From the NCBI RefSeq assembly GCF_036370855.1, contig NC_088098.1, positions 206,567,336 to 206,631,335 of the forward strand: a stretch of DNA of 64,000 nt, written 5' to 3'. The stretch comes from Dromaius novaehollandiae (taxonomy: Eukaryota; Chordata; Aves; Casuariiformes; Dromaiidae). The notes under the pieces are model-generated. The model saw nothing but the letters and a program-made list of their open reading frames with translations. It was not told the origin of the DNA and ran no database searches. The position numbers and the translations under genes were made by a program. Positions 12,601 through 24,999 of this stretch are shown in pieces. Position 1 is the first letter of the stretch; every line of letters starts with the position of its first letter.

Positions 12601-14933
12601 ACCTTAGTGAAAGCCCTGGTAGGGGCCCCAGAGCAGGCAACGAACTTGATATTCAGCCACCTCCAAACTCACCAGCAGCATCGGCAGCTTGGGGAGGAAT
12701 AAATGAGCTGTGGTGACACGTGAAGAACAGATGTGTTCCCCTCCACCTATGCAGGGCAGAGCAACCTATGAAACAGCTGTGTAGTGGTCAGCCTCACAGA
12801 GAACATGCTTTTTTCCACCTGTCAACATTTCTGCCACAAATTGATATTTGGGGCTCTAAACAAATCCACTTGGCCATCCTCAGCACTCCAATATGCCTGG
12901 CCCTGGCCCTGGGTCACCTGGTTATTTTTAATCTCCTTTTTGAAATGGGGAGAGATGTTTCTGAAGTTTGTGTCATATCCACTGTTTGCAGAACAAGCAA
13001 AACAGAAATCCAGATCTGGAATTTCTGCATGAAGCAGGCCTGTAATATGGTCTGGTTTTTGTGGTTTACTGCACTGGGCCAGGCCAGGCAGAGAGGAGAG
13101 GAAGAGGAAGATGAGAGGGAGAAGGAGAGGTCTATCTTAGAAAGTCCGTATGTGTGTTAGAAGCCAAAAGCTCCCTTCATTTGTATGAATACAAGTCAGC
13201 TGCAGCAGGGGAAATTAAAGGCAACCTTGGTCTTAAATATTTTGATTTACTGCTAATTTAAACATTAGAGCATAATGGTTTTTGTGACACTTATGAACAA
13301 AGTCCCAGTTGTGTTACCCACTCTAAAGATCTTCCATTTACTCCTCCATGCTTTTCCCTTCTTGTAGGTTTTATATCTCACTGCGATATCAGAGAGTGAG
13401 ATACAATGTGCCTGCTTTGGCACCTGAAACACTGCTGAGGTGGATTTAGGCACCAAAGAACAGGCAAGCATGCAGAACAGACCTGGATTTATGGTGCTCA
13501 TCGAGTGCTAGCTCAGCCTCCAGCTGCTGCTCCCTGCCACGCTGCTGGCACCGGGCACAACCCCACACGGGGCTGCGGCTCGTCCTCTGCCCCACAGCCT
13601 GGGGTGCGAGATGAGGAAGCTGTTCGTGCCGGTGATGCCAGCGGTGGAGCAGGAGGTGGCGGCCAACCCAGACACTAAAACTGCCTGTCCGAGGCCTCGC
13701 GCTGCAGGCCCAGCCCTGGCACCTCGCTGGCAGCAGGGATGCACCCCCCATCGCGTGACCTCCTTGGAGATATTAGAGAGGGGGGTTACCTTCCCCGTTC
13801 ATCACACGACTGCTTCCACTCCTCTAAGCATGCCTCTCTCCAGAGGTGTCTAAACCTCGACAGGGGTGTCCCAGGTCCACATACAAGTTCCTGGCTGCAT
13901 GTGGACACCCACATGTCCTTCCTGAAGCACCTCTCCAAGGTGGGGGTTGCCACCTCCCTGGCCCCCGAGCCCTGCCACCCTCCAGAGAGCAGGCTGCAGG
14001 CCAGCACGTGGCTGGATTTTGGTGGAGCGCTGAAGCACTTTGCTTGCTTTCAGTCCTACGTACATGGACAGGGCTGAGCCCCGGATGAGCGCTTTGAGGC
14101 AGGAGCCTGCCCATGAAATAGTGCCACCGCGGCGGCAGGAAGACGAGGCTCATGGACCCGAGGGATGCTGGGCTGCTGCTGCAGCTCTGTGGGCAGAGAC
14201 TCTCCTCGGCCAGGGGTAAACCACCTCCTGCTCTGGGGTTTCTTTGCTCAGCATGTGAACAGCAGAGCTAGCACCCCAAAAATGAAGTCCAGAAGGCCAT
14301 AGGCAGCGTTAGCTGTGTGGAGCTGTAGTGAAGTCACTGCAGTAAAGACCAGCTTGGAGTAGGCTGGAACGGTTCGATGGATGCAGAGGGGCTGTGACCC
14401 AGAATTGCCTTCCAATGCGTGCATGTTAAAAAGCAGGCTTTGACTCCACGTAGGGGCAGAGTCCCATGTCACAGGCAGCAGCGTAACGCTTTTGCCTTCT
14501 GATTTACAGTGATGCAAGTGAGGGGTGAGAGTAAGGCTCAACAGCACCAGTTCATGAAGGGTTAAACTGCTGCGCAGTTAATCCTCTGATTTATTGGGGA
14601 ACTGTTCTTCCTTCTCCCCTCACATAGCTGCCTATGCAAGATCAGCAGCAGGACAAGTAACACATCATAGATTCATAGGCTCACACTGTCATTTCATGAA
14701 CAGCAGAGAAAGGACCAAATGCAAAAAAATAAACTGGCTCCAAGTTCCTCATTTATACTGTTTTCTCAGAGCCTTTTTGCCAAGCAGCTAGTGTTTTGTG
14801 CCAATTGCTATTACAGAAAAGCTTTCTTTGGTAGGTATCATGAATGGACACTGCCTAGTTTATCTTAAAATAAAATCTCTCCCCACAGCTCATATGGGCT
14901 GGCAGGGAGAGAGAAAAGGCTGGCCTTTGGGGG

Positions 14934-14962
14934 TTTTTTGTTTTGTTTTGTTTTTTGTTTTT
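14934..14962. repeat. (TTTTG)n-like simple repeat
   Basis: An uneven run of T stretches separated by single G bases lies in MAML2 intron 2. It is a simple repeat with no associated element recognised. Confidence 0.8.
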
Positions 14963-16961
14963 ATCTGGGACTGTGAAAGTACATTTGGGACAGCCTGCAT
15001 TATCTGTGCAAGAACACAACAGATGAATTCTATTAATGGATGTAACATGTGGCTGGGTTCAAGCTAGAGTGTCATTTGAATATAGAAGTCAAAGCCAATT
15101 TATTGTAACATATTTTTCTTTTCAAAATATTTTAAGGAAGACAAAAAAGTTTGCGCAACATCTTGGCAAGCAGGTCTGTTGAGAGGAGGTATTTTCTATC
15201 TTGCAGCTAACATAAGGGCTGAAAAATGTGGCAATGCCGAGAAATCCTGGATTCCTTCTGGAACTGAAAGAAAGTGTACAGGATATAATTGTGTAAGAGC
15301 CCAGTAAATTTTCAAGAGTGGATTTGTAACACTGCCTTGGGGGTTGCAGGTGGCTCTAGAAGAAAGTTATGTTTTTTATTTCACAAAGAGATGTCAAATA
15401 CTTTATCTAGCTAGCTATGCACTCATGTGGCCCCAACTGAAAGCCACAGAATTATTTTAAAATAGAAATAACCATAACAATCATTGTGTTCCTTCCATGG
15501 CAGATGGTATAAAGATAATTTGGATTAGTTTGAAGTTTTTACGTTATTTAGTGTGGGGGGTGTATTTGGGTGCTGAATGCACTAAGCAAAAGCCAAGGCA
15601 CAAAAATGAGCTTCCCTTGAGTTTTCAAAGTGGTGAGCATTAGTTGGTCTTCAGGAAGTGGGTCGGGTTGGCTTTGCCGGTCCTTATTTTATTGTTGGTG
15701 AGTCCTTTTTTCCCTGGATAACATGGGAGGCCATGGCCATGGGGCAGAGATTTACCTAGTTAGCAGAGCAAATCCTGGAACTACACCTAACTCACTGCAA
15801 AACATGCAGCATTAAACTGCAGCTTTTGTCGATTCCTGTGTTGTGGAGCAAATATGTTGCTGGATATTAGGTCATGCAAAATTAAGTGGTTTGGTAGCGC
15901 AGTCAGAAAACTGATGTTTCTCACAACTGCTATGCAGTCTCCATTGTCTTCTATTTTCTTTACAGCTATGCAGCTAAGGAATACCTGACTATGAAGTGAT
16001 CAAAAACAGTTTGAACATTTTTGTGTGGTAACAGAGGCACTAAGAAAGTTCTTTCTTTCCTTTAGTAGAGGTCCAAGTACCAAAAACTGGTGGAACAAGT
16101 AGACATAAAACATATTGTTCGCAAGAGAAATCATGGGTAAATGAAAATGACAGCATATTGTCAAACCACATTCATCTTCATCTTGTAGCTCATGGCCTGG
16201 AGTTCCCAAGTCTTTTCCCACGGCCTCCCAAGCTGACTTTTTGCCATCCCTTGCTCATGAAGCTGCGTACTGTGAAGAGGAAGCAGATCTAGACCCACAG
16301 CAAGAACCAGGCAGCACCCAAAAGCCCACTTCAAAGTCCTATCCAGCTACGCATTTGTATTACCAAAGAAGTCGCTAAGCTCTAAGCCTATCTAGTCCTG
16401 CAGCTAAAGAGAGAGCATTTTCAGCTCCAGAGCATACCACATCTCTCGGAAATTGCTGTTGTGGGGGAGGTGAAGGGACAAATGAAAATGGCACCACTCA
16501 CTCCGCCGTAAAGTAACGAATTACCACTTCTGTATTTTCTAACAATAGATATCACTTCTAGCAATGAGTCTGTAAAAAATTCTTGTTGCTGCTCACCAGA
16601 TGGTGAGAACCAATAGAGGCAGAGTTTGTTCCCCTGTGGTCAAACAGACTGCCATATAACCTAATGGAAGTTTCCTGAAAGATCCCAGGACAGCTCAGTT
16701 ACTTCCTTTAACATTTCCCAAGCTCCTGGTACAACATTGAGGTTTTCCACTGGAACCACCTGGCAAGTTTTCAGATTCTCCCATAAGTGATAAAGTTGCT
16801 CAGTCCCATTCTTATTTTATCAAGTCCTTTGTATCAGTCACTCATCCTGGGAGTCTGTGTCCTGTGTCCTGTACTTGAGCTAATTGCATAAAAAGGATTA
16901 TTTCCTTTTCTGGATGCTTATTATTATTCTCATCCTTCACGAGCCATTTCTTCTGTTTCAG

Positions 16962-17165
16962 GATCAACACTCTGTGGTGGGCCAGGGAGCTGGCCCCACT
17001 CCAAGTTCCAGTTCTTGCTCAAATCCAAACACTGGAAGTGGTTACATGAACTCATCCCAGCAATCAATGTTGAATCAGCAACTGATGGAAAAGAAACAGG
17101 CTCTGCAAAGGCAGATGATGGAGCAAAAACAGCTCCTTCTACAGCAACAGATGTTGGCGGAAGCA
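16962..17165 (+). CDS. MAML2: MAML2 exon 3 (mastermind-like 2, Gln-rich helix)
   Basis: This internal exon has 204 bp, exactly 68 codons, and is phase 0 at both ends. The acceptor is TTCTGTTTCAG ending at 16961 and the donor GTAAG begins at 17166. It starts DQHSVVGQGAG, passes through a Ser/Asn-rich stretch, and ends in a Gln/Met/Leu/Lys-rich helix (NQQLMEKKQALQRQMMEQ, then LLLQQQMLAEA). That pattern is characteristic of the middle of Mastermind-like proteins and closest to MAML2 as I recall it. MAML2 is a nuclear scaffold that joins the Notch intracellular domain and RBPJ to recruit p300 and activate Notch targets. The Notch-binding N-terminal helix is encoded upstream, outside the window. 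Translation through the donor gives VSF and soon a stop, as expected for intron. The exon joins in frame to 21438. Confidence 0.93.
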
Positions 17166-20100
17166 GTAAGTTTTCTAATTCCATATTTTATATGATTTTC
17201 ACAGAAACAATAGAAGGGAAAGCTAAGACAGACTTCTAGGTCATTTTGGCAATGCCTAGACCTTCTAGAGTATTCCTTATATTTTTCAGCACTTTGTTAA
17301 GCCCTCTTGAATTCTTGTTCAGTTTACATGAAACAAGTCAAGTATCTGAGCTACTGTGGTTATGTTATGGAACAGTCTAGTAACACATACGCTTAGTTCT
17401 AGGCATTTGAGTGTTTTCAGTGGTGTTGCGTCCAAGATAAGCTAAGGTACACTACTACACTACTTTGGCACACTATTTTGACTACAGGAAAACTGACTTC
17501 CAGGCTCTGTGATATAGGTAGCATGGTATAAAGTACCTGCCTGTAAACAAGGATCATGTACATTGATTTTAGTGTTAAACACAAATTTGTGTGCTTGGCT
17601 GGGATCCTATATAAGCTCTCCTTTCTCTCTTTAACTTTATGCATTTCCAGATATTTGTAGCTAGTTATTCTTTTTCCCTTGGCATTTGAGAGAGAAATTT
17701 AGATTTTCTTGTCATCTTATGGGACATGGGGGGTATGTGTGATCTCGTTGGGATCTATAAATGCTAGAAACCCAGGTCCTCGTTCCCCTAAGCTGTCACT
17801 GTCATTGGTATTCCGTGAACTGAGTCAGCTGAAGGTGCTTCATGGCCCATCACCCACGACCAGTGCCATGGGGAGCCCCAGCCACCCAGAGCTGTAGACA
17901 TGCTCTCTGCACCCTCTTCCTCACAGTTCCTTAGCAGATCTGCTTGCCAAAATGCAGCGTGGAGGAGAGAGTAGTCCAAGAAGAGGAGCTGAGCTCAGCA
18001 TGCCCTTGGGGCAGGCAGAAGACAATGCAGGTGCCCTGCAGTGGCTGGGGAAGGGCTGCACAGAGGATACTGGAGAGAGATGGAGGAGACTTGAGGGGAT
18101 GCCCCAACTGCTTCGCTTCCCCTGGGCTGCAATGCCAGCAGACCCTGTGCCTGAGCTTACTTAGCTCAGCCTACATCTCTTTCAGGATGACATACAAGGC
18201 TGACCCATTTGTGCTGACTGTCCCATAGCCCTAAATCCACTTCTCACCTTGGAGGTGCCCTGACCCAAAAACACACCTTGAGCCAGGGGAGAAGGGGAAT
18301 GGCTAATAGGGCAGCTTGCAACAGATGAACTTTCCTGTGCAGGACCAGGCACCCAGGCATGTGACCTATCTACAGGTCCATATGCCGACCAGACAGGAGC
18401 ATCCAAAACCAAAATCTGATAACAAACAGGCCAGACTCTCCAAATTCCCATCCCCTGGCGGGGGGGGGGTAAGAGTTGCAGGTGTAGAAGGAATGGAGGA
18501 GTGCAGATTCAGACATTAATACTGTGGGAAAACTGAAGGTAAAGGCGGTGACATTTTGAATCCAAGATTTCTTTTTTTCCCTATAAAAATGTCAATTCAT
18601 GAATACTGCAACATTCACTAATTAAAGAACAACACGGAAGTTGAAAAAGATTAATGGTTTCATGTGGATGTTTTAGTAACAAAATTATTCCATTTTTTAC
18701 TGAGAATACCTTTTTGTTTAGAAATTTATTCACACTCAAAATATAAAATTTAAAAACTTGAGTTTGAAATTCAGGATTTCATTTGTCCTACAAGGGAAAT
18801 TGTTATTGACTTTTTCATTTATGAAGAGGAAAACTCAAGTTTCAAGTCAACTGTAAGTGCTGGAGTTTTCTGTCAGAATATTTAGCAGAACAAAAAGTTA
18901 ACTGTTCATACAGCTTTTGCTAAAAATAAGTAAGAGTAAAACAGAAATTAAAATAGTTCTATAGAAGAAGTATTTTTTATGCAATTATATTTGTTTTCAT
19001 TTTGTGTATATATAAATACACACAAAGCCTAGCTGCAGTTGTAAAAAACTGCATGTAAATATATATACAAAATGTATACAAAAAAGGTATTGCAGGGATT
19101 TGAGGGAGCTAACTTGCCTTTCTTCTTCACAAGGGCTCAGGTTGGGTGGTACGTTAAAATGAGCCTTATATAAATCTTAATCAGACTCACTCACTCCCAG
19201 AATGCATTGTGGAAATCCTTAAATACCACAAGAAAGGCTGTTCTCACAGTGTTTTGGGGAGGTGTTCCTGGGAAAAAAAAAGTTTCAGATAACAGCCAGG
19301 GCATGATTCTTTTTTCATGCTGAAGAGCCAGTATGCCGTCCTGGCGGTATAGGACACAGTGAGCAGTAGGAAGCTCCTTAAAATGAATATAGTTATAATT
19401 CACATCCACACTAAGGATGGTGCACACTGCCAGAATAGTGTGAAGGGGCTGCTGTATAAATGCAACGCAGCCTAATTTCACATAGTGTGAAATCTGGGTC
19501 TTTTTAAAGTTTGCCCCTCAATTGTTTACCGCTCTCTTCAACAACCCCCAGCAATGTCTTCCGCTCACCCCTGGGCTCGCTTACAACAGGAGAAGAGCAA
19601 GGAGAACATTTAACCTGCCACTACTCTCCAGCTCACAGCTCCCTACACTTGACCAAGGTGTAGGTCCATCAGCTCTGCATAGGTCCATTGACACTGCATA
19701 GGCCCAGGAGTCTTACATAAGTCCCTTGGCCCTGTATAGGTCCATTGGCCTTGTGTAGGTCCACTGGACTTGCCCAGGTCCATTGGCTCTGCACAGGTCC
19801 AGCAGCCCTGCCTAGGTCCATTGGCTCTACACAAGTCCCTCAGCTCTGTTTACGTCCATTGGCCCTGCCAAGGCAGGTGCTGGGAAGCGACAGGGACCAC
19901 CTGGACACAGGCACTGGGAGCCCTTGCATGATACTGCCCTGGCTCCTGGTTCTGCACTGCTGTTGCTAGGACTGCAGAGTTGAGCAGATTCCTCTTATAT
20001 GAAGTTAAAGACAACTTTTGGATAATGTCACAGCTGGAGCTTCTGGAGTCTGGCATTTATTTGCTTTGGGGGTGGAGGGATAGACAGGGCAAGATGCATG

Positions 20101-21437
20101 GAGGTTTTCAGAATGAAAGTCTTTGATGAAGAGGTCTCCTTCTGAGATTATTTCCCCAATAGCTTCTGGATGGAAATGGCTAAACTCAGGCTTTCACATA
20201 TGAAATACAAGTACGTTGCTTAGCACGTTGCAGATAAGGGGGTGAAGCCTGCACGGTAATTGCACAGTAAGCACAATTCTGGGACGCACATGTACACCAG
20301 GACTGACTTACTAATGACTGAGGCAATCAAGCCCTTACCGACACCTTCCTGCCGTGGGCCATGCATCCTGAGCAGTCATTGCTTATGGATGGGAAGTAAC
20401 ACTCCAGACACATAAAGTCACAGTGTCAGCCTCCAGGAACAGGGGAAGTTTCACCCCACACTGCTGCTGATGAGAGATTTGCCACTGACTCCAGTGACTT
20501 CAGTTTCAAGATTTTCATGAAGACAAAGCTGTTAGATTTTGATTCAAGGACTTAAATTTCTGTCTTTTCTTCACCAGAGATGTGTCCTTATAGTAGCTGT
20601 CTTTCTCAGCTCTTTCCCCGCTGCCCTCTCCCCCAAGAGCTTGCACTCTCAGTGTAACAGGAAAGACAACATACATGTACGTGTATGGGGATGCACAGGG
20701 CAACGGTGAGTGGCATTAAAAACAACAGGACCAGCACAATCACTGCTAAACCCTTTTTGTGGCAGCTCCTCCATTGTAGGAGGAAGAAGAGAGGGAGGAG
20801 ATGGGGATGGCTGAGACAAAGCGTATGTAGTCGAAATCCCCTTTGCCAGCTGTGCACATTGACACAACAAGAGGCTAACATGGGTGAAACGGGTGATGGA
20901 CTATTAACACGGCCAAAGGGCAGGTGTGGACCTTGCAGGTCTGGACCCTGGTTGCTTCCCCAGCTGCATCCCAGCGGTGTGTTAGGATTGTACCTCGATA
21001 TTTGCTATACATCTGTGCTCCCTGTCTTCCTCTGAAAGCAAACCTGGCCGCAGAGAAAGGGGGGGAGGCATGAGGAGCCATCAGACCCCTCTGCCTGATA
21101 GATTAGCAAGCCGGACAGCACGAACACCAGAGCACACTTTCTACTGCAGTATAGACACGATCAATATTCTTAGGGGCTGATCAAGCTCTTGGTGATTTTA
21201 AAGAAAGTTAGACTAGACTCCAGCACAATACAACCAGCAGATTTCCATACGGACTTCAGTGGGTGATGGCACACATTCACAGATGCCACTGAAGTCTTCT
21301 TCTGTGGACCAGACAGGGTGAAAGGAAAGAACACTTCAGCTGTGTACATTCTGAGAAAAGCAAGACACAGGTAAAACACAGGGCCAGGAAAGCATTAAAG
21401 AAAAGTGATTTAATATATTTCTACTCTAATCCTCTAG
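17166..21437 (+). other. MAML2: MAML2 intron 3
   Basis: The intron is 4,272 bp between the GTAAGT donor and the CTCTAG acceptor. It contains a G10 run at about 18461-18470, an AT-rich tract near 18.55-19.10 kb, and the 11-copy 19-bp minisatellite at 19661-19869. A weak copy of the palindromic dispersed motif may lie at 20471-20515. No coding exon or RNA gene was recognised. Confidence 0.85.
19661..19869. repeat. 19-bp minisatellite, 11 copies
   Basis: There are eleven consecutive units of exactly 19 bp, consensus approximately TAGGTCCATTGGCCCTGCA. The units differ by substitutions (for example TAGGTCCATCAGCTCTGCA, TAGGTCCACTGGACTTGCC and CAGGTCCATTGGCTCTGCA), yet no insertion or deletion changes the period. 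Because 19 is not a multiple of three, a coding role is unlikely. Long open frames on both strands here are by-products of the repeat lacking stop triplets. Confidence 0.92.
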
Positions 21438-21549
21438 GAGAAGATTACTCCACAAGATCAGCTAAATAGACACTTGACACGACCACCACCAGATTATAAA
21501 GACCAAAGAAGGAATGTGGTCAACATGCAACAAGCAAACCAATATTCTG
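21438..21549 (+). CDS. MAML2: MAML2 exon 4 (PPDY-containing linker)
   Basis: This 112-bp exon begins phase 0 after CCTCTAG and ends phase 1 before the donor GTAAGTG at 21550. It encodes EKITPQDQLNRHLTRPPPDY followed by KDQRRNVVNMQQANQYS and the first base of a Gly codon. The HLxRPPPDYKDQRRNV block is the clearest family signature in the window and matches MAML2 as I recall it. The exon is too short for a simple open-frame search and was found from its splice sites and peptide. PPDY at 21486-21497 fits the PPxY consensus for WW-domain partners. The joined reading continues with Gly-Gly-Ser-Pro in exon 5. The basic QRRN part may extend the helix of exon 3. Confidence 0.95.
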
Positions 21550-24247
21550 GTAAGTGTCCATGTCCTAAATGGAACTGCATTCCTTCCTTCCAGGTGGAAA
21601 ACCTTCCAGAAGAGCCATGCATGCACTGATAACAGGGGTCTGATTTTCTGTGCATCCACTTAGATCAGTGCAGAGGGATTTTAAGTAAAATTCACTTTAA
21701 AGTGAGTTTAAAATGCTTACATTCTGTCTTGGGAGCTTTTTGCTTGTGTAAATAATGGTGCAAGGAAGAAATAGAGAATGTTTTCTTGGAGACTTCCAAG
21801 CCTTTTGGAAACCTTCCCAAAGGACCTTGGGATTCTCCTCCCTCCTCTGGCAGTGACTTCTGGCTGCTGCTCTCCTGTGCTGTTTACATTACTGCCCTGC
21901 CACTACTGAAAAGCGTTGATATATGATCTGAGGGACCAGCTGGTGGTTCATCAAGGCTGATACTGCACCTCCCAGGTACCAAGTTACTATGGAGAAGGAG
22001 AGGGTGGCACCCTCCCATTAGCACTGCCTGGGGCAGATGTGCATCCAAATACTTGATACAGAGATGTCCCCATGGCCTCCCTCCATCCAGATGTTTCTCA
22101 CATGTACATGCATGCATGGTACCTGTTGCTTCAGAGACTGAGATGAGAAACATCCCTCCCTTCAAATGGCAGCTTGTGTGTGCTGTGTAGCATGAGGACC
22201 CTCATCCTGATTGTTATGTAGCCTGTAAAATACCATCATGGGCAACCACTGTGACCCTCTGAACTTTCAGCCTGTTTTTTAGTATGCCACAGTCATGGCC
22301 TCAGTGCAGCTCTAAAAGAAACATTTCAATGGAGCAATCAAACAGTGAGGGAAAAGTTCCTGGTTTAGGCCAGAACTGCCTAGGTCAGATAATTCCCAAC
22401 ACTTCAGGACAAGCCCTGTGTTTGAGCTCCAGAGCCCTCTCCTCCTTGGAGAGTCCAGTTTGGGGAGTGTGGGGTTGCTTATTTGGTTTTTCATGCTGTT
22501 CGCCTTGCTGGTTATCTGCAAGCTGCTCTGAGAGCAAATATGGAGTAAGGAAAAGATGTCAGGGGAGAGGGAGGAATGCAGCAAATAGGAAGAAAGAAGG
22601 TTCTTTATACTGAAAAGTGTCTGTGCATTTAAATATAAAAAGGATCCTTTGCCTTCCAGTGATTTTGGTATGCAATGCAATGAGAAAAAAAAATGTGTGG
22701 GTTTGTTTGTTTTTTCCTAACTGCCTCATCCAAGGATCTGAGTCTTTCCTTTGTAGCAAATCTTCTCCAGCTTCTATTACATTTCCAGTGGGTTCCCAAA
22801 TGGAGCTCACTCATACGCCCCTCCTCTGCCCAACCTGCTGACCTTGGCAGCAACAGCTTGTGCCCGCATATGCGCAGAAGGGGAGGACTTGGCTTCTCGG
22901 GCAATCAGTGTTGATGTACTGCTTTACCATTTAAAACTTGTTGCAGTTTGGAAACTGCTGCTTTGTAATGGGTCTCAGTGTTTATTATCTTCAGTAAATT
23001 TGCACGAGTACCACTGATGCCAGCTTAATAACAAGTGCTGAGGGCAATGCCAGAGGACAGAAAACCCTGTCTGCTGGCTTGGTACCTCCTGCGCTAATTA
23101 GAATATATGTTTTGACAACTCTGGCAACCCTGGGAAATCCTGTGATTTGGTGTGTTGTTTAAAGGTTGATTCCTGGAATCAAATGATTAACTGAGATTCT
23201 TGGCTTTTACTTAAGAACAATGCATTTCTAGCCTGAGAGAGAAGATGTGACTACAGCCACATCTGTGAAAGGCTCCAAAACAAGTAGATCACCATTGTTA
23301 TGTTGCTCTTCTTGATGTTCTAAATCTGATGGACTCTTTGCCAAACTCATGGTATTTGGAGTCCCATCTCCCAGGTTTGAAACACATGGGGTTGGCAGTA
23401 CTTGTCCATTCAAATCTCAAGCCCCCACCGAGAGTAAATTCAGGGAGAAGAGCAGCTTTTCAGGCTAGCCTGGGAGAAAAGGCTGTGCTGGGAGCTAGAA
23501 GCAAAGCTACCAGATGGAGTGATTAGGAAACTCTTGCATAAGGGAATAACAGCAGGGAGTCTGTTCCCTTTTTCTGGGAACAGCTCTGTTCAGGTCAAGG
23601 AAGAAGAAAGAAAAAGTTAAATAAAATACCATGCGGGCCTGGAGACACATGGTTGAACATTTTATTCCTGTGTGCTTTTCCCTGTAGTGCCATGTTGCAG
23701 CAATAAGCCCTCAAGACAATGGCAGGTGAATCGGGCAGTAAAGGCGTTTCTCAGAATCACCATAGCCTGGGGTGTCCAGCTGCTATACGCAGCGCTGCTG
23801 TGGAAGAAATTTCTTCCCATCTGGAAAAAATCAGAACGGAAAATATTTGTGTTAAAAATAAAAGGATAAAAATAGCAGTACAAAGAAAGAGGAAACTTCG
23901 TCTTTTGCACAATATGTACAACCGACGTCCTGACCAATTGTGCTCTTTAAAGAGCGTGGCATTTGCACAAGTAGCGAGATGTTAGCCCACTGGGCTGCTC
24001 AACACTTGGCAGGGTCACCCTGGGAGTGGCTTCATCCTAGCAGCAAGTGAAGTGCTTCCACAAATATATCATGACTGTTTTAGTTCAGCCGGAAAGAGAG
24101 AACGAGTTCTCCCCCAGATTGCTGTTACAGGTCTTTTGAAATGCCGGTGACTTCTGGGGTGTCCTTCCCTTTCGGTAATGGCATGAACGAGCAGAGATTC
24201 AGGGCCCCAGTCTTAATTGCCCCCATGAAAAGATGTTGCAGTATTTC

Positions 24248-24268
24248 AAAAAAAAAAAAAAAAAAAAA
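24248..24268. repeat. A21 homopolymer
   Basis: Twenty-one consecutive A bases sit in MAML2 intron 4. I looked upstream for a processed retrocopy or SINE that would explain a poly(A) tail and recognised none. Confidence 0.9.
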
Positions 24269-24999
24269 GCAGCACACAACCTACTAGCAAAGCCAAAGAT
24301 GAGGTTACTCCTGAGTTTGTCTGCTTAGCACTGATTTTCCTCTTTCCTTTCCAAAGCTAAATACAGCAAGGTATCTCCCAGGCTAGCACATGGATGAGAA
24401 TCCTATTGCACCTTCAGGGTAAAACCAGGTGGGCTCCTCACAACATCTCCTGTCCCAGGGACTGCCCAACTCTGGAATTGAACTTTAGATGCTTTAGATG
24501 AGTTAGGATAGTCTGACTAGATTCTTTATAGTTAAGTATCTCCTGATTGGAGTCATTTTCTGAAAGAGCCTGTCTTCCAGGATAAACCAGCTTCTTAATT
24601 TGGGCATCTATGTCTAACTGATTTGGAATAAGCAGCTCTGGTTCTGGGTCACTCTCAGGGTTAATGATAAATTGGGAGGTGACTATTTTTAAGTACTTTA
24701 AGTTAAAAGGAATCCTATGCATCCATTACTGAATGAGAATAGCAAATGTATAAAAAATAATGCAGAAAAGGCAGAAATATATGATATTTTTTCTTCAGTT
24801 CCAGTCTGGGGGAAGAGCTAAAGGATTTATGTGATCATTATGGTGAAATTCCAACAAGAATAGTATATTAAACAGCTGTTACTAAACATAGACTTTTTAA
24901 ATATGTATGTGCCTGATTTGTGTTCAAGAGTTTTCAAAGAACTGGCTGAGAGGTTCTCCAAATTGTTAATGTCAGTTTTTATTTAGTCTTGAAACTCCA

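Larger units (their letters stand above)
1..16961 (+). other. MAML2: MAML2 intron 2 (3' part)
   Basis: This stretch has no supportable coding exon and ends at the acceptor of MAML2 exon 3, so it is read as the 3' part of the intron before that exon. The large Gln-rich exon 2 expected upstream is not present. Composition is mostly AT-rich, with GC-richer blocks near 7.96-8.12, 10.4-12.7 and 13.5-14.2 kb. Those blocks create long open frames on both strands, but none has recognisable protein character. A CpG-rich patch, a 26-bp tandem duplication, a T/G-rich simple repeat and one palindromic dispersed motif are listed separately. I see nothing else I can name here. Confidence 0.8.

Noticed and set aside
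14660-14710. Possible CR1 3' end (CATAGATTCATAGG-like string)
   Set aside because: Only a few tens of bases resemble a CR1 terminus, and no adjoining CR1 blocks follow, so it is too weak to call.
16884-16961. Coding extension upstream of MAML2 exon 3
   Set aside because: The frame is open but the peptide is hydrophobic and unlike the family, and a good acceptor ends at 16961.
19643-19834. Repetitive minus-strand peptide over the minisatellite
   Set aside because: The 19-bp period rotates the reading frame every unit. The frame is open only because the unit lacks stops.
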